Source of the DNA: Mycolicibacterium elephantis DSM 44368
GTDB taxonomy: Bacteria > Actinomycetota > Actinomycetes > Mycobacteriales > Mycobacteriaceae
Length of the DNA stretch: 64,000 nt
Assembly: GCF_004014805.1 (NCBI RefSeq)
Contig: NZ_ATDN01000023.1
Coordinates: 153,255 to 217,254 of the forward strand
Direction: 5' to 3'
Shown: positions 27,402 to 35,016 of the stretch, piece by piece
How the letters are laid out: every line of letters begins with the position of its first letter
Numbering within the stretch: position 1 is the stretch's first letter
Notes under the pieces: model-generated
Seen by the model: only the letters and a program-made list of their open reading frames with translations
What the model was told of the DNA's origin: nothing
Databases searched by the model: none
Translations under genes and position numbers: made by a program

Positions 27402-29609
27402 TCAGTGATCCGGTAGCCGAAACGACATCTCCACCGTCGTACCCGCCGGGGTGCCGTCCAGATCCACCCCGTCGCTGACCGCGCGCATCAGCAGCAAACC
27501 CCGCCCCCTGGTGCCGGGGTCTTCGGGCGGAGTCTTCCATGAACCGCCGTCGATGACACTGACATGGACCTCGTCGGCGCGAATGTCGGCTTCCACCCGC
27601 ATCCGGCCGGGATCGCGGCCGCGGTAGGCGTGTTCGACGCAGTTCGAGCATGCCTCGTTGACCACCAACACGATGTCGTCGGCAAGCGGGGCGGGAACGC
27701 CGTTGCCGGCCAGCCACGCGGCCAGCCGGTGCCGCACGTCGCTGAGCTGGGTCGCCACCGCTTCGGTGTCCATGCGCAGCGGCGCGGACTCGCCCCGGTA
27801 CAGCACGATCGCGATGTCGTCGTCGAAGCCGTTGTCGGGCGCCAACTTAGCCAGCAGCGTGTCGGCGACGGCTTCGATGGGTTGTTCGGTGGTTTCGGCG
27901 AGCACCTCGGTGAGGCGGTCGATCTGGTCGTCGATCGCTTGGTCGCGCCGTTCGACCAGCCCGTCGGTGTAGAGCATCAGCGTCGAACCGGGCGTCAGCG
28001 TACGGGTCGCCTGGGGGCGGGGCTCGCCGCACTGCACCGCCAGCGGCACCGATCGCCCGTCGGTCAACAGTTCCGGTGCCGACGAGCCGGTGATCAGCAC
28101 CGGCGGCATGTGCCCCGCGCTGCTGTAGTGCACCGACCGGGTCGCGGTGTCGATCACCGCGACGAACACCGTGGTGCAGAAGGCGTCCGGGATCAGTTCG
28201 GCCACCGAGTCGAGTTGTTCGAGCACCGTCGACGGCTCCGCACCGGTCAGCAGCAGCGCCCGGGTGGACGCCCGAAGCTGGCCCATCACCGCCGCGGCGG
28301 ACAGGCCACGGCCGACGCAGTCGCCGACGACCACGCCGATCCTGTGCGCGGCGACGGGCAGCACGTCGTAGAAATCTCCGCCGATCTCCAGCGGCGGTAC
28401 CGCCGGTTCGTAGCGCACGGCGAAGCCGGCAGGAAGCGCTGTGGGCGCGAGCAACGAGCGCTGCAGGGTCAGCGAGGTCTCCCTGGCGCTCTCGAACTGC
28501 CGGACGTGCTGCATCGCCAGGCCCAGGTGGCCGACCAGCGCGCTGACCAGTCGCCGGTCCTCGGTGCTGACCACGCGTGGCTGTCGGTGTTCCAGGCAGA
28601 CGACGACATCACGTGTGGTGGAAAGGACCGCGGCGAACCCGCGCGTGGTCCCTGCGCTGGGGGCGGCGCCGACCGGGCTGACCGTCAGCGGCACCCAGTT
28701 GCGGGCGTCGTCAAAGGTGCGTTGCCAGTCGGAATCCAGGTCCTCCCAACTCGATACGGCCGGGTCCCCGGCCACGTGGATGGCGGGGTCACCGTCCGTC
28801 CGCGGCCAGACGACCGCGATCACCCGCGCGACGTCGAGCGCGGATGCGCACTGTGCCAACGTGATCGACAGAACCTCGTCGACGTTCTTGGCGACGCTGA
28901 CCGCGGTGGCCAGGCGGGCCATCGTGGCGTCGCGTTCGGCCGCCGCGCGCGGAGCGGTGATGTCACGGATCGTGCCGACGTAGGCGGTGCGGTCCGTGGC
29001 GTGCTCGGCGATCACGTTCATGCTCAGCGCCGCCCACCGGTGCCTGCCGTCGCGGTGCCGGATCGGGATCTCGGCGGTGCCCGCGCCGCGTCTGACCACC
29101 TCCATCAGATGTTCGTTCGCCGTGACCGGATCCTCCACCCAGGGGTGGGGCATCGGGTAGGGCAGGCCCTCGGCGTCGTACCCGGTGATGTCGGCGAACG
29201 CGTCGTTGACCTCCACGATGGTGCCGGCGTGGTCGGCGATGAAGAAGCCCTCCTGAAGCGAGTTGACCAGCGCGGTGCGGAACTCGTCGCGGTCGGCGAG
29301 GTCGTCGGCGCGGGCCCGTTGCTGGGCGTACCGCCTTGTGCCGTCGAGGAATCCGCGGGTGGCCACGTCGATCGCCGCCAGGGTCTGCAGCAGAAACTGC
29401 AGCGCACGTCCCGTGCCCGCCTCGGTATCGCGGCCGCCGACGCGGACCAGGCGCGAGTGGTTCTCGATGATCTCGAGCACGCTCATCCGATCCCTGAGTG
29501 CTTGGCGGCCGAGGTCGTGCCCGAGCGCCAACGCCGCTTCGTCACCCGTGCGCAGATAGGCGTGCAGCGCCTCGGCGTAGGAAGCGTAGAAGGCCTCACG
29601 CTCGGTCAT
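27402..29609 (-). CDS. Multidomain SpoIIE phosphatase with PAS, GAF and HATPase domains
   Basis: A 735-residue RsbU-type signalling protein. The N-terminal ~100 residues look like the RsbU/RsbRD helical domain. PAS (DEFRTALVNSLQEGFFIADH to about 225) and GAF (about 235-390) follow. The PP2C/SpoIIE domain has GGDFYDVLP, VVVGDCVGRG, LMLYTDGLVERRD and FDDDIAIVLY, supplying the metal-binding Asp residues. A C-terminal HATPase domain has VVNEACSNCVEHAY (N box), VIDGGSW and GRGLLLMRAVSDG. It should both dephosphorylate STAS antagonists and act as an anti-sigma kinase. The ATG at 29609 is preferred over GTG 29636. Confidence 0.9.
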   Translation of the reverse strand: MTEREAFYASYAEALHAYLRTGDEAALALGHDLGRQALRDRMSVLEIIENHSRLVRVGGRDTEAGTGRALQFLLQTLAAIDVATRGFLDGTRRYAQQRARADDLADRDEFRTALVNSLQEGFFIADHAGTIVEVNDAFADITGYDAEGLPYPMPHPWVEDPVTANEHLMEVVRRGAGTAEIPIRHRDGRHRWAALSMNVIAEHATDRTAYVGTIRDITAPRAAAERDATMARLATAVSVAKNVDEVLSITLAQCASALDVARVIAVVWPRTDGDPAIHVAGDPAVSSWEDLDSDWQRTFDDARNWVPLTVSPVGAAPSAGTTRGFAAVLSTTRDVVVCLEHRQPRVVSTEDRRLVSALVGHLGLAMQHVRQFESARETSLTLQRSLLAPTALPAGFAVRYEPAVPPLEIGGDFYDVLPVAAHRIGVVVGDCVGRGLSAAAVMGQLRASTRALLLTGAEPSTVLEQLDSVAELIPDAFCTTVFVAVIDTATRSVHYSSAGHMPPVLITGSSAPELLTDGRSVPLAVQCGEPRPQATRTLTPGSTLMLYTDGLVERRDQAIDDQIDRLTEVLAETTEQPIEAVADTLLAKLAPDNGFDDDIAIVLYRGESAPLRMDTEAVATQLSDVRHRLAAWLAGNGVPAPLADDIVLVVNEACSNCVEHAYRGRDPGRMRVEADIRADEVHVSVIDGGSWKTPPEDPGTRGRGLLLMRAVSDGVDLDGTPAGTTVEMSFRLPDH

Positions 29610-29660
29610 GACGAGCCCCGGTGACGTGCGGCCCACGCAATGGGGCCCGGTCGGTCATGC

Positions 29661-30077
29661 CTAAGCACCGTCGGGGACCCACTTCCACATCTCGATCACG
29701 GTGCCTTTGCCGGGCCTGGATTCGACATGCATTCGGTCCATCAGCCTGCGCGCGCCAGGCAGTCCCAGCCCCAGCCCGGGGCCAGTGGAGTACCCGTCCT
29801 CCATCGCGCGTTCCATGTCGGCGATCCCGGGCCCGTCGTCCTCGGCATGCACCACCAGCGCCTGCCTGCCGTCGCGGAACTCGACGCCTATTCGGATCTC
29901 CCCGTGACCCGCGAAACTCGTTATGTTGCGGGCGATCTCGGATATTGCGGTGGCGATCATGGTGACGTCGGTCAGCGAGAACCCGAGCTGTCCGGCCAGC
30001 TCGCGGCCCGCCTGACGGGCCGCGACGATATCGTCGGGGCCGCCGATGTCGACGACGAAATCACCCGCCACTCTCAC
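29661..30077 (-). CDS. RsbT-like serine kinase / anti-sigma regulatory ATPase
   Basis: A 138-residue single HATPase domain of the RsbT type. Motifs: TAISEIARNITSFAG (N box), EDDGPGIADME (G1) and STGPGLGLGLPGARRLMD (ATP lid and G2). In stressosome systems RsbT is held by RsbR/RsbS; once released it activates the RsbU/SpoIIE phosphatase, here the adjacent downstream gene. It starts at GTG 30077 with AGGAGTGAG just upstream. That start lies inside the end of a short reading frame that appears to be a cut-down rsbS. Confidence 0.88.
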   Translation of the reverse strand: MRVAGDFVVDIGGPDDIVAARQAGRELAGQLGFSLTDVTMIATAISEIARNITSFAGHGEIRIGVEFRDGRQALVVHAEDDGPGIADMERAMEDGYSTGPGLGLGLPGARRLMDRMHVESRPGKGTVIEMWKWVPDGA

Positions 30078-30198
30078 TCCTGGTCACCTTCCGCGCATCG
30101 AGTTGCCGTTTCAGCGGTGTCCGCATGTCGTCGAAGGGCGGCCCGAGCCGCATCGAGGCGATCAGGGTCGGGCCTTGGTTCAGGACGGGCACGTGCAT
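30061..30198 (-). pseudogene. Truncated RsbS-like STAS remnant
   Basis: A 45-codon frame from ATG 30198 to TGA 30061 begins MHVPVLNQGPTLIASM, the same kind of N-terminus as RsbS (VPILxQGxxLIASI). It continues with a helix-like DDMRTPLKRQLDAR segment. It then ends without the STAS core or phosphoserine motif and overlaps the rsbT-like start by 17 bases. In intact modules a complete rsbS of about 115 codons sits exactly here. I infer an internal or C-terminal deletion; a genuine short peptide cannot be excluded. Confidence 0.45.
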
Positions 30199-30220
30199 GG
30201 TGGCTGCGGGCAGGCTCCGG

Positions 30221-30316
30221 TCAGCCGGTCGACTCGGCGGTTCGGGTCACCTCGGCGGCGACCCGCCTCCCGCCGGCCGGCCCCGAGCGGTCCAGGTCCA
30301 AACACGGATCGGACAT
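30221..30316 (-). CDS. Possible 31-codon peptide
   Basis: Frame from ATG 30316 to TGA 30221 with GGGAGG four bases before the start; it begins MSDPCLDLDRSG. It is the first possible translated frame of the minus-strand rsb cluster. No similarity is recognised; it may be a further gene remnant. The rest of 30199-30478 holds nothing else I can support beyond the promoters of the divergent cluster. Confidence 0.3.
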   Translation of the reverse strand: MSDPCLDLDRSGPAGGRRVAAEVTRTAESTG

Positions 30317-30478
30317 CCAACCTCCCAGCTCAGCACCAATGGCGTGCGTCCTACCGCGACACTAGCCCGCGGCCGGGTGGTGGAACTGTCGAAGCGCTGA
30401 TCTACCTTCGGCGGCAAAGCGTTAAGCTCTGCGCACTGCCGTCAATACTGGCGGCGCCCACGAGACGAAGGACCGCCG

Positions 30479-30847
30479 TTGCCAGGTAATGATCCGATCA
30501 CGACGTCGGTGACCCATCGGGATGGGGTCGCCGTGGTGGCGGTGAGCGGCGACGTCGACGTAGCCACGGTCGCCACCCTCGAAGAATCGATCACCGAGGC
30601 GCTGGCCACCAAACCCACCGCGCTGATCGTCGATCTGTCCGACGTCGACTTTCTCGCATCGGCGGGCCTGCAGACGCTGGTGGCCACCAACGAGGCCGTC
30701 ACCAAGACCACCACCGGCTTCGCGGTGGTCGCCCACGGTCCCGCCACCAGCAGGCCCATCCAGTTGACGGGCCTGGACCAAGTCTTCTCGCTGTATCCGA
30801 CGCTGGCCGAGGCGATCGCCGCGGTAGGCGCCGCGTCGCAGAATTAG
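30479..30847 (+). CDS. STAS-domain anti-sigma factor antagonist
   Basis: A 122-residue RsbV/SpoIIAA-like protein. Core: GVAVVAVSGDVDVATVATLEE, LIVDLSDVDFLASAGLQTLVATNE. The phosphoacceptor Ser lies in LASAGL. It is transcribed away from the rsbT/SpoIIE cluster and is a plausible client of that phosphatase. The start codon appears to be TTG at 30479 (LPGNDPITTSV), with ACGAAGGA about six bases upstream; no closer ATG exists before the conserved region. Confidence 0.87.
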   Translation: MPGNDPITTSVTHRDGVAVVAVSGDVDVATVATLEESITEALATKPTALIVDLSDVDFLASAGLQTLVATNEAVTKTTTGFAVVAHGPATSRPIQLTGLDQVFSLYPTLAEAIAAVGAASQN

Positions 30848-30943
30848 CCGACGCGCGTTCACCAGCACATTCCACTAGAGTTTCGAACGCCGGTGGTGAT
30901 CTCGGTACGCCCTGGCGCTGGGTCGGGACAGATGGGACGAAAT

Positions 30944-31246
30944 ATGAGGCCAGGTCTTCTGGGGCGTCGTATCGCGGCGGTCGCCGGCGGAACCGCGGTC
31001 GCGGCGACGGTGCTGCTGACCGCGTCGTGCGCGGGACAGGAGGAGTCGACGCCGGACGACACCACCACCACCACCACGACGACCACCACGACGACGACGG
31101 CGCCGCCGGCCACCCCGCCGCCGCCCGCTCCCGGCGAGCCCGGCGAGCCGACGGAGAAGGCGCCGCGCATCGAACCGGGTCCCAACCCGTTCTCGCCGAC
31201 GGTGAAGGCCCCACCCGCGCCGACGGCCATTCCCGGCGATCACTGA
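30944..31246 (+). CDS. Lipoprotein with Thr-rich and Pro-rich linker
   Basis: About 100 residues. The N-terminal signal (MRPGLLGRRIAAVAGGTAVA) ends in the lipobox LTASC, so the product should be a lipoprotein. The mature part is low complexity: a run of 13 Thr, then Pro/Ala/Glu-rich sequence to the end, with no folded domain. ATG 30944 is chosen over 30893 and 30932 because GGGACGA lies a few bases before it and the signal then has normal length. Function unknown. Confidence 0.65.
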   Translation: MRPGLLGRRIAAVAGGTAVAATVLLTASCAGQEESTPDDTTTTTTTTTTTTTAPPATPPPPAPGEPGEPTEKAPRIEPGPNPFSPTVKAPPAPTAIPGDH

Positions 31247-31277
31247 CCGCGGGTCTGATCGGCTCGGACCGCGGTCC

Positions 31278-32861
31278 GTGGGGGTGCGGCGACTCGGCAT
31301 GCTCGCCCTCGTGGCGGCGAGCGTGCTGGTGTTCGCCTCCGACCTGGGTCCGGCCGCGCCCCGCCAGGGCGCCATCACCGGGCCCTACGCCTATCTGCTG
31401 GCGAGCTCGACCGACCTGGGGCCGTCGCGCGACGCCGACGCCCAGCTGACGCTGGCCCTGCACCGCCGCGACCGCCCGGCGGCGGTGTTCGACTGGGCCG
31501 ACAGCCACGACCTTGCGATCAGATGGCACCCGGGGGACAACTGGGCGGTCGTAAAGGGCCAGGCGCAGAACCTGGCGCGCGCGTTCGACGTCGAGGTGCA
31601 CGACTACCGCGGCAGGCGCGGACAGGTGTTCTACGCCTCCCCGCAGCAGCCGCGGATCCCCGCCGCGCTGCGCGGCGACGTCGACGAGATCGGCCGGATC
31701 CTGGGCTACATACCGCACCACACCTCCCACCTGCCGATGCTGCCGCTGGACGTGCCGGACAAGGGGTTGTCGCCGGCCGCGCTGCGGCACACCTACAACG
31801 TCGACACGCTGACCGCCGAGGGTTACACCGGCAAGGGTTCCACGATCGTGATCTTCGCGTTCGACGGCTTCGAGCAGGCCGATCTCGATCTCTTCGCCGA
31901 CACGTTCGGGCTGCCCCGCTTCACCCCGGAGATCATCGGCGGCGACCTCGACGCGCCGCGCGGCGAGACCACCATGGATCTTCAGGTCGCACACGCCGTC
32001 GCCCCCGACGCGCGCAAGGTCGTCGTCAGCGCCCGCCCGACCGTGGCCGGGGACGGGACGTTCGTGAAGGTCGGGGAGATGTTCGCCGAAGCCGACCGGC
32101 GGTTCCCCGGCGCGGTGTGGAGCCTGTCGATCGGCTGGGGCTGCGACAAGCTGATCACCGCCGCCGACCTCGCGCCGGTGCGCTCGGCGCTGGCGGCCGC
32201 GCAGGCCAACGGCACCACGGCGGTCAACGCCAGCGGTGACCTCGCCGGGCTGGAATGCAAGGGCGGCGACGAGTGGTCATCCCCGCCGGGGGAGGACGAC
32301 ATCGGGCTGGACTCGGTGGCCTCGCTACCGGAGATCACCGGCGTCGGGGGCACGACGCTGTCGACCGACGCCGACGGCAGGTGGCTGGCAGAGCAGGCCT
32401 GGTTCGACGTGCCGCTGTCGGTGGGCACCGGCGGCGGGGTGTCGGCGTTGTTCGACCGCCCCGACTGGCAACGGGGTGTGCTGCCCGACGAGAGCCTCGG
32501 CCGCAGGCTGACACCGGACGTCGCCGCGGTGGCCGACCCGTTCACCGGCGTGCGCATCGTGTTCCAGCAGACACCGCTCGTCGGCGGCGGCACCTCGCAG
32601 TCGGCGCCCATCTGGGCGGGCTTCGCCGCGGTGATGAACCAGTACCTGCTCGCCAACGGGGGACAGCCGATCGGCGATCTCAACCCCAAGCTGTACCGCA
32701 TCGCGGCGGGTGCGGCGCTGCCCGCGTTCCGCGACGTGACGCTGGGCGGCAACGTGGTGGCCGACGCCGCGCCGGGCTACGACCTGGTGACCGGGCTGGG
32801 CACCCCAGACGTCGCCAATCTGGCGCGTAATCTGTTGGCGCTGCAGGAGTCTGGCGAATGA
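31278..32861 (+). CDS. S53 family (sedolisin/kumamolisin) serine-carboxyl protease
   Basis: A 527-residue exported protease with an N-terminal signal (MGVRRLGMLALVAASVLVFA). The pro-domain (about 45-165) has the usual LTLALHRRDRPA and YRGRRGQVFYASPQQPRIP. The catalytic Glu and Asp are in RGETTMDLQVAHAVAPDA. The Ser is in GGGTSQSAPIWAGF, corresponding to SGTSxSxP with the first Ser replaced by Gly. The calcium site Asp is expected in the C-terminal VTLGGNVVADAAPGYDLVTGLGTP. S53 enzymes work at acidic pH outside the cell. It starts at GTG 31278 and its stop overlaps the next gene (ATGA). Confidence 0.9.
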   Translation: MGVRRLGMLALVAASVLVFASDLGPAAPRQGAITGPYAYLLASSTDLGPSRDADAQLTLALHRRDRPAAVFDWADSHDLAIRWHPGDNWAVVKGQAQNLARAFDVEVHDYRGRRGQVFYASPQQPRIPAALRGDVDEIGRILGYIPHHTSHLPMLPLDVPDKGLSPAALRHTYNVDTLTAEGYTGKGSTIVIFAFDGFEQADLDLFADTFGLPRFTPEIIGGDLDAPRGETTMDLQVAHAVAPDARKVVVSARPTVAGDGTFVKVGEMFAEADRRFPGAVWSLSIGWGCDKLITAADLAPVRSALAAAQANGTTAVNASGDLAGLECKGGDEWSSPPGEDDIGLDSVASLPEITGVGGTTLSTDADGRWLAEQAWFDVPLSVGTGGGVSALFDRPDWQRGVLPDESLGRRLTPDVAAVADPFTGVRIVFQQTPLVGGGTSQSAPIWAGFAAVMNQYLLANGGQPIGDLNPKLYRIAAGAALPAFRDVTLGGNVVADAAPGYDLVTGLGTPDVANLARNLLALQESGE

Positions 32862-34054
32862 GCGACCAGGATCGGGTGCCCACGGCCGAATGCCGGGTGT
32901 GTCGGACCGATGTCCCCGCGGGCCGGTACTGCGGGTTGTGCGGATGTCACCTGACCCCGCGGCGGGCCGAGGGCCCCGACTGGCTTCGGGTGCGCGACTT
33001 CGGCGCCGCCAAAGACGAGCATCTGCTGCAGCCGGCGCTGACCAGCTCGCTGTTTCCGCACCTGCCGCAGCGCTCACGCAGCGCGTTCCGGCTTGGGCTG
33101 GCGGCGCTGCTCGCCACGCTGGTCGCGTTCACGCTGCTGCGCCTGCCCGCGGCGCTGGTGACCGTGGCCGCGCTGGGTCTTCCGGTGCTGTTCGTGCTCT
33201 ATCTGCGTGAGTCGGATGCGTTCCGCGACTTCGGTGTTCGCACGCTGGCCGTGACGACGGTGCTGGGCGTCGGGCTCGGTCTGGGATGGGTGCTGCTGAC
33301 CGAGGCGACGATCACCCGCTCCTACGAGCTGGGGCTGGCCGGAGGGCCGGACTGGGACCGCATCCTGCGCGACGGCCTCGCGGTGCCGCTCGGCGGTGTG
33401 CTCCTCATGTTGCTGCCCGCGGTGATCGTGCGGCTGGCGCGGCCGCCGAGCCGGGAGGCGTTGGACGGCTTCATCGTCGGCGCGCTCGGCGCGTTGACGT
33501 TCACCGCCGCGTCCACGCTGGCGCACCTGGCGCCGCAGTTCGGGACCGGGGTGGTGAGCGGGCAGCCGATGGAGAGCCTGTTGGTGGAGGCCGGCATCCG
33601 GGGCGTGGCCGAACCGGTGACGGCGGCGGCCGCGGGCGGGTTGATCGGTGCGGCGCTGTGGTTTCGGCGCCCGCCCAGCAAGCAGAACCAGCGGCCGGTG
33701 CTGGTGCGCGCGGTGCTCGTCGGGTTCGCGGTCGCGGTGCTGACGGTCTGTCTCGGGCTCGGGGTGATCGACGCCGCGGCACCCACCCAACTGCTGATGT
33801 TGGGACTGCATCTGCTGTTGGCGGCGGTCGCATTGCTGTTGCTGCGCATCGGAATTCACCTGGCGTTGCTGCACGAGGCGCACGACGAGATCCAGGCCGA
33901 CGAGCCGGTGCTGTGCCCGCATTGCGGTCATGTGGTGCCCGACATGGCGTTCTGCCCGGCCTGCGGGGTGGCCACGCGCGCGTCGTCTCGGTCCTCGCGC
34001 CGGTCCCGGCGTGCGGCACGTCCGGTTCGCGCGACAGGACCGGATGCGACGTGA
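32858..34054 (+). CDS. Polytopic membrane protein with two zinc ribbons
   Basis: A 398-residue protein with a CxxC/CxxC zinc ribbon at each end: N-terminal CRVCRTDVPAGRYCGLCG and C-terminal CPHCGHVVPDMAFCPACG. Between them are eight or nine membrane helices (about 75-345). The central helices with EATITRSYELGLAGG and VEAGIRGVAEPVTAAAAGG recall PrsW-like membrane protease/CAAX-type proteins, but I cannot confirm catalytic residues. The tail is Ser/Arg-rich. It is coupled to the protease upstream and to the next gene by 4-base overlaps. Confidence 0.8.
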   Translation: MSDQDRVPTAECRVCRTDVPAGRYCGLCGCHLTPRRAEGPDWLRVRDFGAAKDEHLLQPALTSSLFPHLPQRSRSAFRLGLAALLATLVAFTLLRLPAALVTVAALGLPVLFVLYLRESDAFRDFGVRTLAVTTVLGVGLGLGWVLLTEATITRSYELGLAGGPDWDRILRDGLAVPLGGVLLMLLPAVIVRLARPPSREALDGFIVGALGALTFTAASTLAHLAPQFGTGVVSGQPMESLLVEAGIRGVAEPVTAAAAGGLIGAALWFRRPPSKQNQRPVLVRAVLVGFAVAVLTVCLGLGVIDAAAPTQLLMLGLHLLLAAVALLLLRIGIHLALLHEAHDEIQADEPVLCPHCGHVVPDMAFCPACGVATRASSRSSRRSRRAARPVRATGPDAT

Positions 34055-34779
34055 GCGCGCCGACGGATTTCTTTCCCGGCTACGCGGTTCCGGCGGGCAC
34101 CTACGCGGCCCCCGCGCCGCGGCGGACGTCGCGCAGACGGCTGGTGGTGACGTGGCTGGTGGCCATCGTCGTGGTGGCTGCCTGCCTGGTGGCGCTGTCC
34201 GCGGCGATCGACAAGCCCGCCGCGCGGTACGTGTGCCCGCCGGACTGCGGGCGACCACCCACGGGCACACCGGTGGAGGTCAACCCGCGCTTCACCGCGC
34301 CCGACGGCGCGTTCTCGGTGAGCCATCCGGTGGAGAGCTCGGCGTATCGCATCACCACCGAACCCAGCGGGGTGACCGCGGAGTTCCTGGCGGGCGACGG
34401 CGGTGTCATGCGGTTGTTCAGCGAACCCGCGGCCGGCCGGCCGGCGCAGGAGATCGCCAAAACGGTGGTGACGGCCACCTTTCCCGACACCCGCACCGCC
34501 TACGAGATTCCCAACGCGATGGTGGGCTATCAGCCCGGTTACGGCGAGGTCGCCGACTGTTGGCCGCAGGGCGCCAACACCAGCTACGCGAGGATGCGGG
34601 TGATGGTGATGGTCGCGGTGAAGAACGATCTCGCGCTGGTCGCCGCCGCGGTGGGCCCGTACCACGAGTTCGGCCCGGACTTCGGGTTCGGTAAGCCGTC
34701 GGGCGCCAACCTCCAGATCGCTTTGGACATGGGCAAATACGTCAACAGCTTCAGCTGGCGCGGCGACCCGCCACGGTAG
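34051..34779 (+). CDS. Single-pass membrane protein, exported C-terminal domain
   Basis: A 242-residue protein: a short cytosolic Pro/Ala-rich head, one membrane helix (LVVTWLVAIVVVAACLVAL), then an extracytoplasmic domain of about 185 residues. That domain has RYVCPPDCGRP near the membrane and a third Cys in EVADCWPQG. The GTG at 34051 overlaps the previous stop (GTGA). This is the last of a three-gene set with the S53 protease and zinc-ribbon protein; the domain family is not recognised. Confidence 0.78.
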   Translation: MSAPTDFFPGYAVPAGTYAAPAPRRTSRRRLVVTWLVAIVVVAACLVALSAAIDKPAARYVCPPDCGRPPTGTPVEVNPRFTAPDGAFSVSHPVESSAYRITTEPSGVTAEFLAGDGGVMRLFSEPAAGRPAQEIAKTVVTATFPDTRTAYEIPNAMVGYQPGYGEVADCWPQGANTSYARMRVMVMVAVKNDLALVAAAVGPYHEFGPDFGFGKPSGANLQIALDMGKYVNSFSWRGDPPR

Positions 34780-34852
34780 ATGTCGCCGAAACGGACGAAA
34801 TGGTCGATTCGCCCGGGGCAGAACCGACCAAAACGTCGATCTCGGCGAGCTG

Positions 34853-34954
34853 CTAGACCGCGCCGTTGAACAGGCACAGCCAGGTGATCACCAGCGCGAA
34901 GAGCCCCAGCAGGATCGTGACGACAACATGGCGAAGCAGATGAGTCCGGTGCAC
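34853..34954 (-). CDS. Possible small single-helix membrane peptide
   Basis: A 33-codon frame from GTG 34954 to TAG 34853. Most of it is one clear membrane helix (VVVTILLGLFALVITWLCLF) after a short basic head (HRTHLLRH). It lies downstream of fusA2 on the same strand, beyond that gene's hairpin. The ribosome site is weak, so it may be chance, but the basic head plus a 20-residue helix is the design of real small membrane proteins. Confidence 0.4.
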   Translation of the reverse strand: MHRTHLLRHVVVTILLGLFALVITWLCLFNGAV

Positions 34955-34991
34955 AGCGCCCGACGGTAGGAATACCGCCTGAGAAGGACCT

Positions 34992-35016
34992 GACAGCCGG
35001 CGCAGAACCGGCTGTC
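34992..35016 (-). terminator. Hairpin after the fusA2-like gene
   Basis: GACAGCCGG (34992-35000) pairs perfectly with CCGGCTGTC (35008-35016) over a 7-base loop. It abuts the stop codon of the 35017-37212 gene. The following minus-strand bases are only moderately T-rich. Confidence 0.65.

Noticed and set aside
34783..34848. Inverted repeat TCGCCGA/TCGGCGA with an inner GGTCG/CGACC
   Set aside because: Arms are short, spacing long and the segments between do not pair; not strong enough to call a terminator.
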